DNA of 43,521 nt, taken from the NCBI GenBank assembly GCA_029865225.1, contig JAOUHJ010000024.1, positions 1 through 43,521 of the forward strand, read 5' to 3'. Shown one piece after another: positions 32,301-41,999 of this stretch. Both the position numbers and the translations under genes were made by a program. The DNA comes from Nitrospira sp. Its GTDB lineage: Bacteria; Nitrospirota; Nitrospiria; Nitrospirales; Nitrospiraceae. The notes under the pieces are model-generated. The model did no database searches. It worked only from the letters and a program-made list of their open reading frames with translations, and had not been told where the DNA came from. Position 1 is the first letter of the stretch. Every line of letters begins with the position of its first letter.

Positions 32301-33662
32301 ATGAAGAAGACATGGTCGATCGGGAGAAAGTTGTGGTTTGTCCTTCTCCTCCTGGTGATTGTTTACTCCTCACCAGCGCAGGCACAGGTTCTCGATCAGC
32401 AGATCAATGCGCTGCTCGCCAATAATTGCGCTAACTTGGGAACTGGCGGGCCCCCGACTCCTGACCTCACCGGGCTCGGCCCGAATCTCACCGCTCTCTG
32501 TCAGACACCGATCACAGGGGGAGCAAGTTCAGCGGGTGGTGGTGCTGCTTCTCTGCAGGGATCCACTGCGTCGATCTTGAACCGCACTGTGCTGGGACGG
32601 CTGGAAGAGTTACGACAGGAAGATCGTGACGAATCAACTACACAACCATCCACTTTCCGCTTCAATCCTCTTGGCTTGATGGCCATGGCGGGCATGGGCA
32701 ACCTCAATGTGTCATCGCCGTTCTACGCAGCCACGGCGATTAGTGGAGGATCCGGAACTTCGGTGGTCATGAACAGCCCCAGTCGCTGGAAGGGACTGGG
32801 CTTCTTTGCCTCGGGCCTGGTCGAATCGCTGAATCGAGACGTCACCACCTTTCAGGATGGGTACAAATCCAGGATTTTTGGTGCGTCGGCTGGTGTGGAC
32901 TACCGCATCACCAGGCGGTTTGTCGTGGGAGTTGTAGGAAACTTTTCCAATACCGACGGAGATTTCAGGACTGGTGGCGGGACGTTCAGCACCAACTCCT
33001 ACGGTGGTCTTGCCTTCGCCCAGATCCTCCCGACCGATAAGACTTTTATTCAGGTCACTGGCGGCTACACGCGCAACAACTACTTGATCTCCCGACTCGC
33101 CACAGCCGAGATCAGCGGTGTGATTCCCCCTCGAACCGTAAATGCATTCGCTTCCAGCAACTCCAATGGTGATGTGGCAAGCGCTGGGTTTCTCGCCGGG
33201 TATGACCATCAAATCGGCCGATATCTCGTCGGGCCACGCGTGGGGGTCAACTATAGTCAAACTCATATCGGCAATTATGCGGAAGATGGTGGCAGCGGAA
33301 TCGGCTTGCAGTATGACGCGCAAACCATTCACTCGCTCCAAAGCATCGCCGGCATTCAAGCTTCGACGGTCTACAGCACGGGATTCGGCGTCCTTGTTCA
33401 TCAGATCAATGCCGACTACATCCACGAGTTCGCGAACGACCAGCGGCATATCACCGTGCAATTCACGGAAGACCTGCGGACGAATCCCACGCGATTTGCC
33501 TTCCAAAATGAGGCGCCTGCGCGCAACTACGCCTACGTGGGAACGGGACTGGTTGCCGTGCTGCCTAATGGCTGGCAGCCGTTTGTCAATTTCCGAGCCA
33601 TGGTAGGCAACAGCCAATTCGATAACTACACAGGCACGTTTGGGCTACGCATCGAGCTGTAA
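32301..33662 (+). CDS. Autotransporter-type outer-membrane beta-barrel protein
   Basis: The start is ATG 32301, with GAGG 9 nt upstream; the product has 453 residues. A signal peptide (KLWFVLLLLVIVYSSPAQAQ) is probably cut after residue 28. A short Gly/Ser/Pro-rich stretch follows, and from about residue 160 a beta-rich domain of alternating strands (FGASAGVDYRITRRFVVGVV, GYDHQIGRYLVGPRVGVNYS, YAYVGTGLVAVLPNGWQPFV) ending GTFGLRIEL. This matches the autotransporter beta-domain. The passenger is almost absent, so it is likely a pore or barrel rather than a secreted adhesin. It is divergent from the T6SS operon. Confidence 0.77.
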   Translation: MKKTWSIGRKLWFVLLLLVIVYSSPAQAQVLDQQINALLANNCANLGTGGPPTPDLTGLGPNLTALCQTPITGGASSAGGGAASLQGSTASILNRTVLGRLEELRQEDRDESTTQPSTFRFNPLGLMAMAGMGNLNVSSPFYAATAISGGSGTSVVMNSPSRWKGLGFFASGLVESLNRDVTTFQDGYKSRIFGASAGVDYRITRRFVVGVVGNFSNTDGDFRTGGGTFSTNSYGGLAFAQILPTDKTFIQVTGGYTRNNYLISRLATAEISGVIPPRTVNAFASSNSNGDVASAGFLAGYDHQIGRYLVGPRVGVNYSQTHIGNYAEDGGSGIGLQYDAQTIHSLQSIAGIQASTVYSTGFGVLVHQINADYIHEFANDQRHITVQFTEDLRTNPTRFAFQNEAPARNYAYVGTGLVAVLPNGWQPFVNFRAMVGNSQFDNYTGTFGLRIEL

Positions 33663-33707
33663 GGGGACGAGAGGATTCAACGTGTCATTTCAGCAAGAGG
33701 GATCGCC

Positions 33708-35864
33708 ATGAATGTGCTCCGCTCGACCTATGCCGCTTATCTCACCATCGCGTTCATGGCTCTCTCCGCCTGCTCAGGTGGAGAGGGCGCGCCCGACACC
33801 ACAATACCCGGTGCTGCATCGAGCCTGGTCGCGGACGCGGGACGTGATCAGAGTGTCTTCGTCGGCACATTTGTCACGCTCAACGGCAGCAAGAGTATCA
33901 ACACCAACCAAACAGGTCTGACCTATGCCTGGACCCTCGCCAAACCGGCAGGCAGCAACGCAACCTTGAGCAACCCCTCTATTGTCAATCCTACCTTGAC
34001 CGTTGATGTCGAGGGAACGTATGAAGCGACCCTTCTCGTGCGAGATGCCCAGCAGACAAACCTGTCAAGCGCACCGGATACGGTGCTTGTCCTCGCGTCG
34101 AAAACGAATCCTCCGCCAGCGGCGAACGCCGGTGATGACCGGAGCGTGTTTGTCCACCAACCAGTTGTTTTGAGCGGAAGTGGAAGCCGCGATGCCAATA
34201 ACGACCCATTGACCTTCAATTGGAACTTCACCAGTGTGCCGGCTGGGAGCAACACGACATTGTTCGATTCTGCAACTGTGGCACCTTCTTTTGCGCCTGA
34301 CGTTGAGGGCCCCTACACGCTCCAATTAGTGGTGAACGACAAGGCGAACAACAGCACGCCGGATTCGATCACCATTACTGCATCGCACAAACCATCTCCT
34401 ACAGCCAACGCAGGAGCTGATCAATTTGTTCCTGTGAACCACCCTACACTAATTACCTTGAAAGGCAACGGTAGCCGCACCAATCCCCCGACCAATCCTC
34501 CAAATCTTGATTATACGTGGACCATAAACTCTTCCACATTCCCCGTCGCGCTGACGGATGCAGATAAGTCTGAAGCGACGTTCGGCATCCCAGCAAATAC
34601 TGCCGGTACCGTGACCGCACAGCTCAAGGTGACAGACAAAGGCCATCCCGACCCTAATCCCAAAAGAAATAGTCGTTTCGATACTGTAAATGTCAACGTA
34701 GGGCCGCTCGCGACGATCAGTGTGTCAAGGCTCAACCCGTCGACCATCCTCTCGACCTGTACCATTACCAGTTGTGAGCCTATCAAAGTCCAAGAAGGCT
34801 CTTCGATCCAGCTGGATGGCAGCGCAAGCCAAGGTCAACCTTCTTTGATCTATGAATGGGTTGGTGCAACTCCGGCCGGACGAAACAGCGCGGTAGCCAG
34901 ATTCGAGTCAACCAATACGGGCGACTTCATGATTACGCTCACCGTGCGAGACGGACGCAACGAAGACAAACGACAGGTCACCCTCAGCGTTGTGACTGGT
35001 CCGATTATTGACTCGTTCACAATTGCGTCTTCCGTCTTGCCTAACACAATTGTTCCCGTTACGGCAAAAATCAGTGGTGTGACAGGTCTCTCTCCAGAAT
35101 GCACCTGGGAGCCATCTCATCCGAATGTGGTCATAACAGACGGCTCATGCACGCCAACTGAAGCCACGGCCACTATCAGCGCGTCAACATCAGGGTCTTA
35201 TTTACCGAGATTAACCGTCAGTGATTCCGTCGGTGGGTCTGGAAAGTCATTTTCATTCTATGTGAACGTCCCACCCACTGTCACAGTAAGTGCAGCTGCT
35301 CAGGCGAACACACCAGCGACTGGCTGTACAACCGTTCAGCTGTCAAGTGTTGTCCAATCGCCGGATGGATTTCCTTTGACTGGCTCCACCTTAAACTGGA
35401 CAAGCGTTCCAACAGTATCGCTTACGCCCAGCGCATCCGTCGCGAATCCCACGTTTGAGTTGGAAGCGACCGAAGGCGCGGCCGATGACGGCAAATACTC
35501 CTTTACACTCACGGTGACAGACATTGGGGCTCCGACTGGCACTGGATTCGCAACAGCATCAACCGACATCTCATTCACTAGTGCCAACGCGGGGCACAAC
35601 CTTTATCACTCCGGCATCAGTGGTGTAACGAACGGAGGCTGTGTTGGGTGCCATCGAGCAGGTACGCACGACATCATTGAGCTCAGTGGGGCGACTAATC
35701 TCCTCAATAAAGCCAAAGCCGACATTTTCAACAAGCTGCAAAATGGCACTGCCCACGGAGGGCGCTTGGGAACAGGGTCCGCGAGCGATACACAAGCAGA
35801 GCAACTAGCTGCGTTTTTTGCCACGGTCGGTTGCCTTGCCCGAGGCTCAACAGTAGGGCACTAG
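33708..35864 (+). CDS. PKD/Ig-repeat lipoprotein with a C-terminal c-type haem motif
   Basis: This 718-residue protein starts at ATG 33708. The signal ends in a lipobox, FMALSACSGG, with Cys22. Several PKD/Ig-like repeats follow: ADAGRDQSVFVGTFVTLNGS, NAGDDRSVFVHQPVVLSGSG, and ANAGADQFVPVNHPTLITLK, each with the YAWT/FNWN-type core. The last ~90 residues contain NGGCVGCHRAGTHD, a CxxCH haem-attachment site near residue 644, and a cytochrome-like helix (EQLAAFFATVGCL). It would be a membrane-anchored surface or periplasmic electron carrier held on a rigid stalk. It follows the beta-barrel gene by 45 nt and is likely co-transcribed. Confidence 0.77.
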   Translation: MNVLRSTYAAYLTIAFMALSACSGGEGAPDTTIPGAASSLVADAGRDQSVFVGTFVTLNGSKSINTNQTGLTYAWTLAKPAGSNATLSNPSIVNPTLTVDVEGTYEATLLVRDAQQTNLSSAPDTVLVLASKTNPPPAANAGDDRSVFVHQPVVLSGSGSRDANNDPLTFNWNFTSVPAGSNTTLFDSATVAPSFAPDVEGPYTLQLVVNDKANNSTPDSITITASHKPSPTANAGADQFVPVNHPTLITLKGNGSRTNPPTNPPNLDYTWTINSSTFPVALTDADKSEATFGIPANTAGTVTAQLKVTDKGHPDPNPKRNSRFDTVNVNVGPLATISVSRLNPSTILSTCTITSCEPIKVQEGSSIQLDGSASQGQPSLIYEWVGATPAGRNSAVARFESTNTGDFMITLTVRDGRNEDKRQVTLSVVTGPIIDSFTIASSVLPNTIVPVTAKISGVTGLSPECTWEPSHPNVVITDGSCTPTEATATISASTSGSYLPRLTVSDSVGGSGKSFSFYVNVPPTVTVSAAAQANTPATGCTTVQLSSVVQSPDGFPLTGSTLNWTSVPTVSLTPSASVANPTFELEATEGAADDGKYSFTLTVTDIGAPTGTGFATASTDISFTSANAGHNLYHSGISGVTNGGCVGCHRAGTHDIIELSGATNLLNKAKADIFNKLQNGTAHGGRLGTGSASDTQAEQLAAFFATVGCLARGSTVGH

Positions 35865-35977
35865 ACACACGGATACGCAACAAGATGTAGGTTGTCTAAA
35901 TAGAAGGTGTAAGTTCAATCAAAACTGAAAGTATTTCTCAATGGTGTAGTTTGAAGAGAGTTTAATGGAGGTTTTGC

Positions 35978-38308
35978 ATGTTGCACGTTAAACGACCAAT
36001 GCTGATGGCAACTCGCTTGCTTGGGATCTTGCTGAGCACCATCACCCTCACCTCCTGTAGCGGCGAGACAGACACCACTTCTTCAACGAATACAACACCC
36101 CCTCCGCTTGGCACGACCGTGCAGGTCTCCGTTGAAGCTACCGACCCCGATGGCGATCAGCTCCACTATCGCTGGGCCGCGACGGATGGCACGATTACCA
36201 ACATCGATGCCCCCAAAACGACCTGGGTAGTGCCGCGAGGTTCAGGCCTTCAGTTCGCCTATGTGGTCGTCTCCGATAACAAAGGCGGTTACACAGAGCA
36301 CCGTGCGGCCGCGCTGACCTTTGACCCACCGGCTGTCACTTCTCCCCCGGCCCATTCAATTCCCTCTGCTGCCCCGACGGGGAATTCTGGGTTTGTGTGG
36401 GGCTCCGTTTATTCTCCATCATTCGGACGAAACGTCTATCTTCCCGGTGTAACCATCACGCTTTCAAATGGAAAATCAACCGTCACCGACATGAAAGGAC
36501 AGTTCTTTATCTCTAACCTCCCCGATGGTCCGTACCCGGCTACCTACCAAGTTCCTGGCCGACCAGCAGTATCATTTGGCGCCCCCCCCATCACTGTGAA
36601 CAGCGCTACTCTACCAACGAGTCCAAGCACTGCTTCCTACTTTTCCAGGCCGGTGGAGCTTCCGGGCACACTCCAGGTTGCAGGCAGTGTTCGGCTCGCC
36701 GACCGTTCCTTCTGTGGAATCCGGAACGAATTCTTTACTCATTCGAGTGACCCCAATCTGTTCCCTGGACCCATTTCTGGAACAGCGGAGCTGCTGGATG
36801 CAGCCAATAATCCACTTAGCTCCCCTTTTTCTATCAATCACTACGGAGACTTTTTGATCGTACGAGGCCCAGTTGGTTCGGGTACCGCCGCAAAGGTCCG
36901 CATTACGTGTGAGGGAACGGTACATGATTCCACCACATTGACGTTACCGGCTACCGGCGTTGTCAAATTCCCCTTGACCGTTCTCAACAATAGTCGACCG
37001 ACCGTGGATCGCATGACCGTGCTCCTGAATGGCCAAGATGTCGGACGACCGGATCTCCCCAAGCCAAGGACTCTCTTTACAAGTGTAAACGGCACACCTG
37101 CGACATTTGGAGACGAGGATCTGATTGCAGAAATTATCCATACACCGGGAGACGATGCGTTCTTTACGTATAAAGGCATCGACACCAGGAAAAGCGCCTG
37201 TGCCTACTATAAGGCGATCGGGGCAGTTGAAGGATGTGACGCCGACGGTTACCCGACTGGTGCGCAACTGACACTGGCGCAATGGCGAAGCAAGTTCAAT
37301 CTCACTCCGTTTTCGAACGGCAATCCTTCCAATCCCATCGCCTCCGACGGGCAAGAAGTTCGGCTCCAATACATTAACCGCAGCGACCTAAATCTGGGTC
37401 GCGATATGCAAGCGGTCAAACTCAACAACGGTGACATTGCGTACAACACCTGTAATTATCCCGGTCCACAAAATGTGAATGACCCCCTCGGAGCACCGGC
37501 CGAAATTGGCCCTCAAACGGAACCCGATGTGCAGGCCAACATTGACCTCGCCATTGACAACGCCCGCCGCGGCATCGGCATGATTGCCTGCGTCGCCATG
37601 GACTATTCCGCGATTCCTGGCATCAATGGAGATCGGCCCTTTACAAAGTTCTATACGTTCGGTCCAACGGGACAACTATTGTTTTCCATCAGTCTTGATG
37701 GGCGTCGCGAGAAATTCATGCCGGGCACCTGCACCACATGCCACGGTGGGGACGCGTATGGGGGCCAATTCCCGGAAGATGGAAGCGGACGGCCCGACCT
37801 CAAATCACGCTGGCAACCGTTCGATATGGCGAACCTGAAGGTCAGCTTCAGTTCCAGTCAGGATCTCGACGCAGCTAATGCGGCAGTGAAGATTCTCAAT
37901 CAGCGAATGGTCGGACCTGGATTGGAGTCAATCACGACTGCCCGGACAAAGGCCTTAATTACTGGTTGGTACAAAGATGACCGAATAGTCCAAAATTCGA
38001 ACTTCATTCCCCCATTAAGCTATATAGCTTCCTCACTCCTGACTCCACCTGGGACACCAACTCAGGCGGAAAAAGACCTGTATCAACATATCATCCAGCC
38101 TGGCTGTCAGACCTGTCATGCCGCCCAAAAAGTAGATGAAAATATCGCGGACAATGTCAAAGTCTGCGGTGGCTCAAACGTCTTAGAACAGAATCACACG
38201 ATGACCAACTCGCTTGTTCCTTTTGAACGGTTTTGGCTCGATCCGACTGTTCCACCGCTCTTAAACTTGGGGTGCAATGACAAACCTCTCAAACATCCAA
38301 GCCTGTAG
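35978..38308 (+). CDS. Large lipoprotein with two c-type haem motifs
   Basis: The start is ATG 35978, with GGAGG 7 nt upstream; the product has 776 residues. The lipobox TITLTSCSGE gives Cys27. Residues 45-110 are a PKD-like module (EATDPDGDQLHYRWAATDGT). Residues 128-190 resemble a carboxypeptidase-regulatory-like fold (VTITLSNGKSTVTDMKGQFF). The C-terminal half has two haem sites, GTCTTCHGGD near residue 584 and GCQTCHAAQ near 708, within a cytochrome-type region that I cannot name further. Like its neighbour it combines a stalk with haem. An enzymatic role, for example as a peroxidase-like dihaem protein, is possible but not shown. Confidence 0.73.
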   Translation: MLHVKRPMLMATRLLGILLSTITLTSCSGETDTTSSTNTTPPPLGTTVQVSVEATDPDGDQLHYRWAATDGTITNIDAPKTTWVVPRGSGLQFAYVVVSDNKGGYTEHRAAALTFDPPAVTSPPAHSIPSAAPTGNSGFVWGSVYSPSFGRNVYLPGVTITLSNGKSTVTDMKGQFFISNLPDGPYPATYQVPGRPAVSFGAPPITVNSATLPTSPSTASYFSRPVELPGTLQVAGSVRLADRSFCGIRNEFFTHSSDPNLFPGPISGTAELLDAANNPLSSPFSINHYGDFLIVRGPVGSGTAAKVRITCEGTVHDSTTLTLPATGVVKFPLTVLNNSRPTVDRMTVLLNGQDVGRPDLPKPRTLFTSVNGTPATFGDEDLIAEIIHTPGDDAFFTYKGIDTRKSACAYYKAIGAVEGCDADGYPTGAQLTLAQWRSKFNLTPFSNGNPSNPIASDGQEVRLQYINRSDLNLGRDMQAVKLNNGDIAYNTCNYPGPQNVNDPLGAPAEIGPQTEPDVQANIDLAIDNARRGIGMIACVAMDYSAIPGINGDRPFTKFYTFGPTGQLLFSISLDGRREKFMPGTCTTCHGGDAYGGQFPEDGSGRPDLKSRWQPFDMANLKVSFSSSQDLDAANAAVKILNQRMVGPGLESITTARTKALITGWYKDDRIVQNSNFIPPLSYIASSLLTPPGTPTQAEKDLYQHIIQPGCQTCHAAQKVDENIADNVKVCGGSNVLEQNHTMTNSLVPFERFWLDPTVPPLLNLGCNDKPLKHPSL

Positions 38309-38331
38309 CCTATAGAAACGGAGGGGTCTGG

Positions 38332-38351
38332 TTCCTCTCTATCGAGAGGAA
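38332..38351. terminator. Perfect hairpin between convergent genes
   Basis: TTCCTCTC (38332-38339) and GAGAGGAA (38344-38351) form an 8-bp perfect stem with a TATC loop. It lies between the stop of the plus-strand gene at 38308 and overlaps the stop of the minus-strand gene at 38339. It has no flanking T runs, so it may be a weak bidirectional terminator. Confidence 0.4.
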
Positions 38352-40309
38352 GTGGCCACGGGCACGAAGACGAAATCTCCAAACCCTTCGTGCCCCGCCA
38401 TGTGGATCGGCCCATAGGTAGGAATCTGCTCGAACTTCATTCGCTCTGCCGCTTGAACGACACGCGAGCGTACGGTCCAGTACAATCGCTCAGTTTCTAG
38501 AGCCTCATTGTTTTCGGTTAAGACGCCCAGCATGGCCGTCGCAAAGACCGAATGCCCCGCCCCGCCCTCATCCAACACCGGTTTGGCTCCACCAGATGTT
38601 AACGTCGCGCGAATTTTCTTTTGCGCCATGGTTTTGAGAAGTGCCTGCCTCGCCTGTTCGTCGGCCTCTGGATTCACACGCCCCATGGCGGAACGGGTCA
38701 ATTTCCCAGCGAAGCACGAATCGGCAACGACAAGAATTTGTCGAGCAGGAATCAGCTCGAGCAAATCGGTGACGGCGGGAAACTCAATCCAGTCGCTATT
38801 GTCGAAGAGATCGCCTTCCACTGGGATCCAGTAGCCCCGATCAATTTCTGGCTCGAGAAACCCGTGCCCGGCGTAATACACCAGGAGATGATCCTGATCG
38901 GAGAGCGTCTTCCGATAGTCATTGAGCGATTTAAGAATTTGCCTCCGGTCGGCATCCTTCAACACCGTCACGCGAAACCCATAGCGGTCTTGGAGAATCT
39001 TCGACATGGCTTCCGCATCCGCCACGGCCGTACTCAACGGCGTCCACTGACGATACTGATCATTCCCGATGACCAACGCATGATAGCCACCGGCACGACT
39101 GGTCGTGGGAATTGCGCCATCCTTCGCTGCTGGAATTTCGCCCGTACTGACGAAGAGTTTTCGACTTCCTTGCTTGCCCTGTCGATCAACAGCCACGATA
39201 TCGACCGACACGCCTTTCGTCGCCCCCTTCAAAGACTCCAGCTGGACCACGAACGTCCCTTGTTCATCGAACTGGGCTGGCGCGCCATTAACCTCTAGAC
39301 TTTGAATTCCGGCCTCAGCTAGGACACGCCCAGTGAGTCGATGTGGCCTCCCGCGTGGAATCACGACAGCTACTCGCCCCTCTTCCACACGGATACCTCG
39401 TGTCATCACCACGAGTGGATCGATAATTTGAATGGAAGGCCCTCGCAGCTCCTTATCGTGGGACGATGTTGTCTGTGTCCGAGCCAGTTCTCGTTGCACA
39501 GACTCTTTGAGAGAGGTCACCTGTGCTTGAAGCTTGGTCACTTCTTCTTGCCGGACGTGGGCGACACGTTCTTGCTTGGCAACAACCTCAGCCGTTACGG
39601 CACTCGCTGTGGATGAACCAAGCTGTTGTTTCAGATGCTCCACCTGACGGCGCTCGTCCTCGAGGAGACTCATCCGCTCGGTCAGCTTTGCACGGGCATC
39701 GGCCAGCTCTTGCTGAGCCGTTGCTCCTGAGCCCAGCCCACTCGCCGTTCCTCCATCTGTCGTCTCCACAGTGCCGTTTGCTTTCGCATACCACTTGCGC
39801 GCTTCGGTCTCGTTCCTTTCAAGGCCTAAGCCCTGCTCATACAGCCGTCCCAGATTGATCGCGGCTCGTCTCACTCCGCGATCAGCAGCTTTGCGATACC
39901 ACTCAGCCGCTCTTGCATAGTTCGGAGATCCTTCCGCGCCCTTTTCATACAGCACACCGGCATAGTATTGGGCATCCGGATCGCCCCCTTGTGCGGCGCT
40001 CATCCACACCTTTAACGCGGTACCATAATCGGCGAGGTCCATTGCCACGTATTCGCCGCCTCGGATGGCACAATCCTCTGCCGTCGTTCTAATCGGACGC
40101 CGTTCCGTCACATAGGTGACTTGCGTTCCAAGCTGCCTGATTTGACCAGGAAGGAGGCAATTCACCACATCGAAGGGATCCGCAGATCGCGGATCTTTCA
40201 ACTCCAGCTGGGCCTGATCAAGCCCTCCATCTGAAACACACCCGGCACCAAAGTAGATGGCACAACACAGCATACTGACCTGGCACAAGCGAGATGAAGT
40301 CATGTTCAT
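38339..40309 (-). CDS. Lipoprotein with Sel1 repeats, coiled coil and caspase-like (C14) peptidase domain
   Basis: This 656-residue protein begins with a lipoprotein signal (MLCCAIYFGAGCVSD, Cys24). Sel1-type repeats cover about 95-175 (ALKVWMSAAQGGDPDAQYYA, AAEWYRKAADRGVRRAAINL, ARKWYAKANG). A coiled coil covers about 195-280. A beta-sandwich-like stretch follows. The caspase-like domain runs from near 410 with YHALVIGNDQYRQWTPLSTA, catalytic His482 in VYYAGHG and Cys532 in VVADSCFAGK. Bacterial C14 peptidases (metacaspase-like) cut after basic residues; the substrate here is unknown. The lipid anchor places it on the outer side of a membrane, which is uncommon for the family. It converges with the haem lipoprotein gene. 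Confidence 0.82.
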   Translation of the reverse strand: MNMTSSRLCQVSMLCCAIYFGAGCVSDGGLDQAQLELKDPRSADPFDVVNCLLPGQIRQLGTQVTYVTERRPIRTTAEDCAIRGGEYVAMDLADYGTALKVWMSAAQGGDPDAQYYAGVLYEKGAEGSPNYARAAEWYRKAADRGVRRAAINLGRLYEQGLGLERNETEARKWYAKANGTVETTDGGTASGLGSGATAQQELADARAKLTERMSLLEDERRQVEHLKQQLGSSTASAVTAEVVAKQERVAHVRQEEVTKLQAQVTSLKESVQRELARTQTTSSHDKELRGPSIQIIDPLVVMTRGIRVEEGRVAVVIPRGRPHRLTGRVLAEAGIQSLEVNGAPAQFDEQGTFVVQLESLKGATKGVSVDIVAVDRQGKQGSRKLFVSTGEIPAAKDGAIPTTSRAGGYHALVIGNDQYRQWTPLSTAVADAEAMSKILQDRYGFRVTVLKDADRRQILKSLNDYRKTLSDQDHLLVYYAGHGFLEPEIDRGYWIPVEGDLFDNSDWIEFPAVTDLLELIPARQILVVADSCFAGKLTRSAMGRVNPEADEQARQALLKTMAQKKIRATLTSGGAKPVLDEGGAGHSVFATAMLGVLTENNEALETERLYWTVRSRVVQAAERMKFEQIPTYGPIHMAGHEGFGDFVFVPVATSSR

Positions 40310-40457
40310 TCAGCCACCCTTACTACGTATTGATCGTAGTGTACTCGAATTCAATGTCTGTTCCAATGCGTTCCTGAGGTTGAGCCATACTGGCACATAT
40401 AGCTGCAACTGCTTGGATTGTCGATGTGCTTGTACGCGGATATGGAGCCGGCATGGT

Positions 40458-41144
40458 CTAGTGGACGTTAAGGTTGGTTGGCGCGGACGGGTGCATGGAA
40501 TCGGAGGGCATATCCCCTGTGACCCGTATATGAACTGTTCCGAGAACAACCGACGGTAATGGTCCACCAGTCAAATTTGTGGAATTATTCGTGCTATTCT
40601 CGTTGCTCGTGATGGTAATCCTAGCAATACCATCATTTATAGGATCCGTATCTTTTTGAATAAAGAGGTTATTCGAACTTGAATTTCCAGCAAGTTGTGA
40701 CACTGATCCCCCAACGGTAAAGCCGGTGCCAGAAAGTTTTTCAATGCTCGCGGTTAATGTCGAAGGGCTGATGCCCACAGCTGATAAAAGGGTGCTCGCA
40801 GATGTGGGGTTCACGGACCCAACTCGGCGTGCAGGTCCATCATTCAGTATATTTATGCGCAACTGCGTTCCAGGGGGATGAGCCGTTGTAAAATTAATCG
40901 CCGTTGGGTTAATAGCTGCATTCGCTCTGGCAATCTCTATTGCAACTTCCTTACCACGAGCGTTTAGGGAAGTTCCGGCACCTTGGTCATGGCAGCCATT
41001 ACAGTTCATGCGATTGTCTCCAAACGTATTCATAATGGCCGGAGTTGCATAGAGATGGGGGTTGGCCGTAAATAGGGACATAACCATATATATGACGAGT
41101 ACGCTAAAACCCACACGCAGCGTTTGGAATTTTAACCGTGCCAT
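40458..41144 (-). CDS. Exported mono-haem c-type protein of unknown function
   Basis: The start is ATG 41144, with GGGAGG about 9 nt upstream; the product has 228 residues. The N-terminus (FSVLVIYMVMSLFTANPHLY) is a signal peptide or anchor. MNCNGCHDQG supplies one CxxCH haem site (Cys48, Cys51, His52). The remainder is Ser/Thr/Asn-rich and beta-like (TASIEKLSGTGFTVGGSVSQ). It resembles small surface haem proteins with a choice-of-anchor type body, but I cannot name a family. It lies 148 bp upstream of the caspase-like gene on the same strand and joins the local group of haem proteins. Confidence 0.68.
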   Translation of the reverse strand: MARLKFQTLRVGFSVLVIYMVMSLFTANPHLYATPAIMNTFGDNRMNCNGCHDQGAGTSLNARGKEVAIEIARANAAINPTAINFTTAHPPGTQLRINILNDGPARRVGSVNPTSASTLLSAVGISPSTLTASIEKLSGTGFTVGGSVSQLAGNSSSNNLFIQKDTDPINDGIARITITSNENSTNNSTNLTGGPLPSVVLGTVHIRVTGDMPSDSMHPSAPTNLNVH

Positions 41145-41442
41145 TTGCCATTTCCTCCCGTTGGACTCATTCTTTGGTTCTTCTTAAGACATGTGAAGTT
41201 TTGAGTCAAGGAAGGAAAATGTCATGTTCCTCGTGTTGGAAGCCGATTCCTATCGGTACGCGACGGCGCAGTATGAGAGGAACTGACAGCAAAGTCTACG
41301 TCGAGCCGCCTATCCCCACAGGTACAAATGAGTGATTCAATGGCTGAGAAATTCTTCTGGGCGATGAGCAGACGAGGATAACGGAGAAAGGATGTGACGT
41401 GAGATAAACCAACCCCTGAGGTCAACGCCTTCCTCAGGCCTG

Positions 41443-41508
41443 CTAGGGTGCTTTCAGCTCGCCCAGATCCACCGTGACCGTGTTCGTCCGTTTCGCACGC
41501 TGCCCCAT
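41443..41508 (-). pseudogene. Stub of a possible small DNA-binding protein
   Basis: From ATG 41508, with GGTGA 6 nt upstream, the frame reads MGQRAKRTNTVTVDLGELKA then Pro and TAG, only 21 codons. The NTVTVDLGEL text resembles the first strand of ribbon-helix-helix or mobilisation accessory proteins found in plasmids and integrative elements. The ribosome binding site and start are good, so it may be a truncated gene rather than chance. The assignment is weak. Confidence 0.3.
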
Positions 41509-41623
41509 CAGGTCACCTGCGCCAGCCCAAATTGAGACATCCAACTCCCCTCACCGACCGGTGGCTGATTCTGGACATTGGAGGGTTAGAAAACCTAGGC
41601 ACAAGAATACGATAAACCCATAA

Positions 41624-41719
<96 letters not shown>

Positions 41720-41999
41720 CCATGCCTACGACGACACGGATATAAGACCACCGGTCAACCGGTCGCAACGGGCTCAGGACGTCAGAAACCGGCCCCGGAC
41801 GGCCGGTCAGTGGGGTGGCCTTGTACGATGCCGCGACACAACGGCTGTACTGTGCGGCCCTTAACCGTGTCAGGACCACCAGCTTTCTCTTTCTCGGTAC
41901 GAAGGAGTAAGTTTCACCGATTCACTGTGCCGTCAGAGTGTCCTGTGTTGACGTAAGCATGATCGCAACACCTCATGCTCTGTGAACAGATCAACGAGA

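Noticed and set aside
32712-33617. 301-codon minus-strand frame opposite the beta-barrel gene
   Set aside because: The plus strand has a signal peptide, beta-barrel pattern and ribosome binding site; the antisense frame shows no family.
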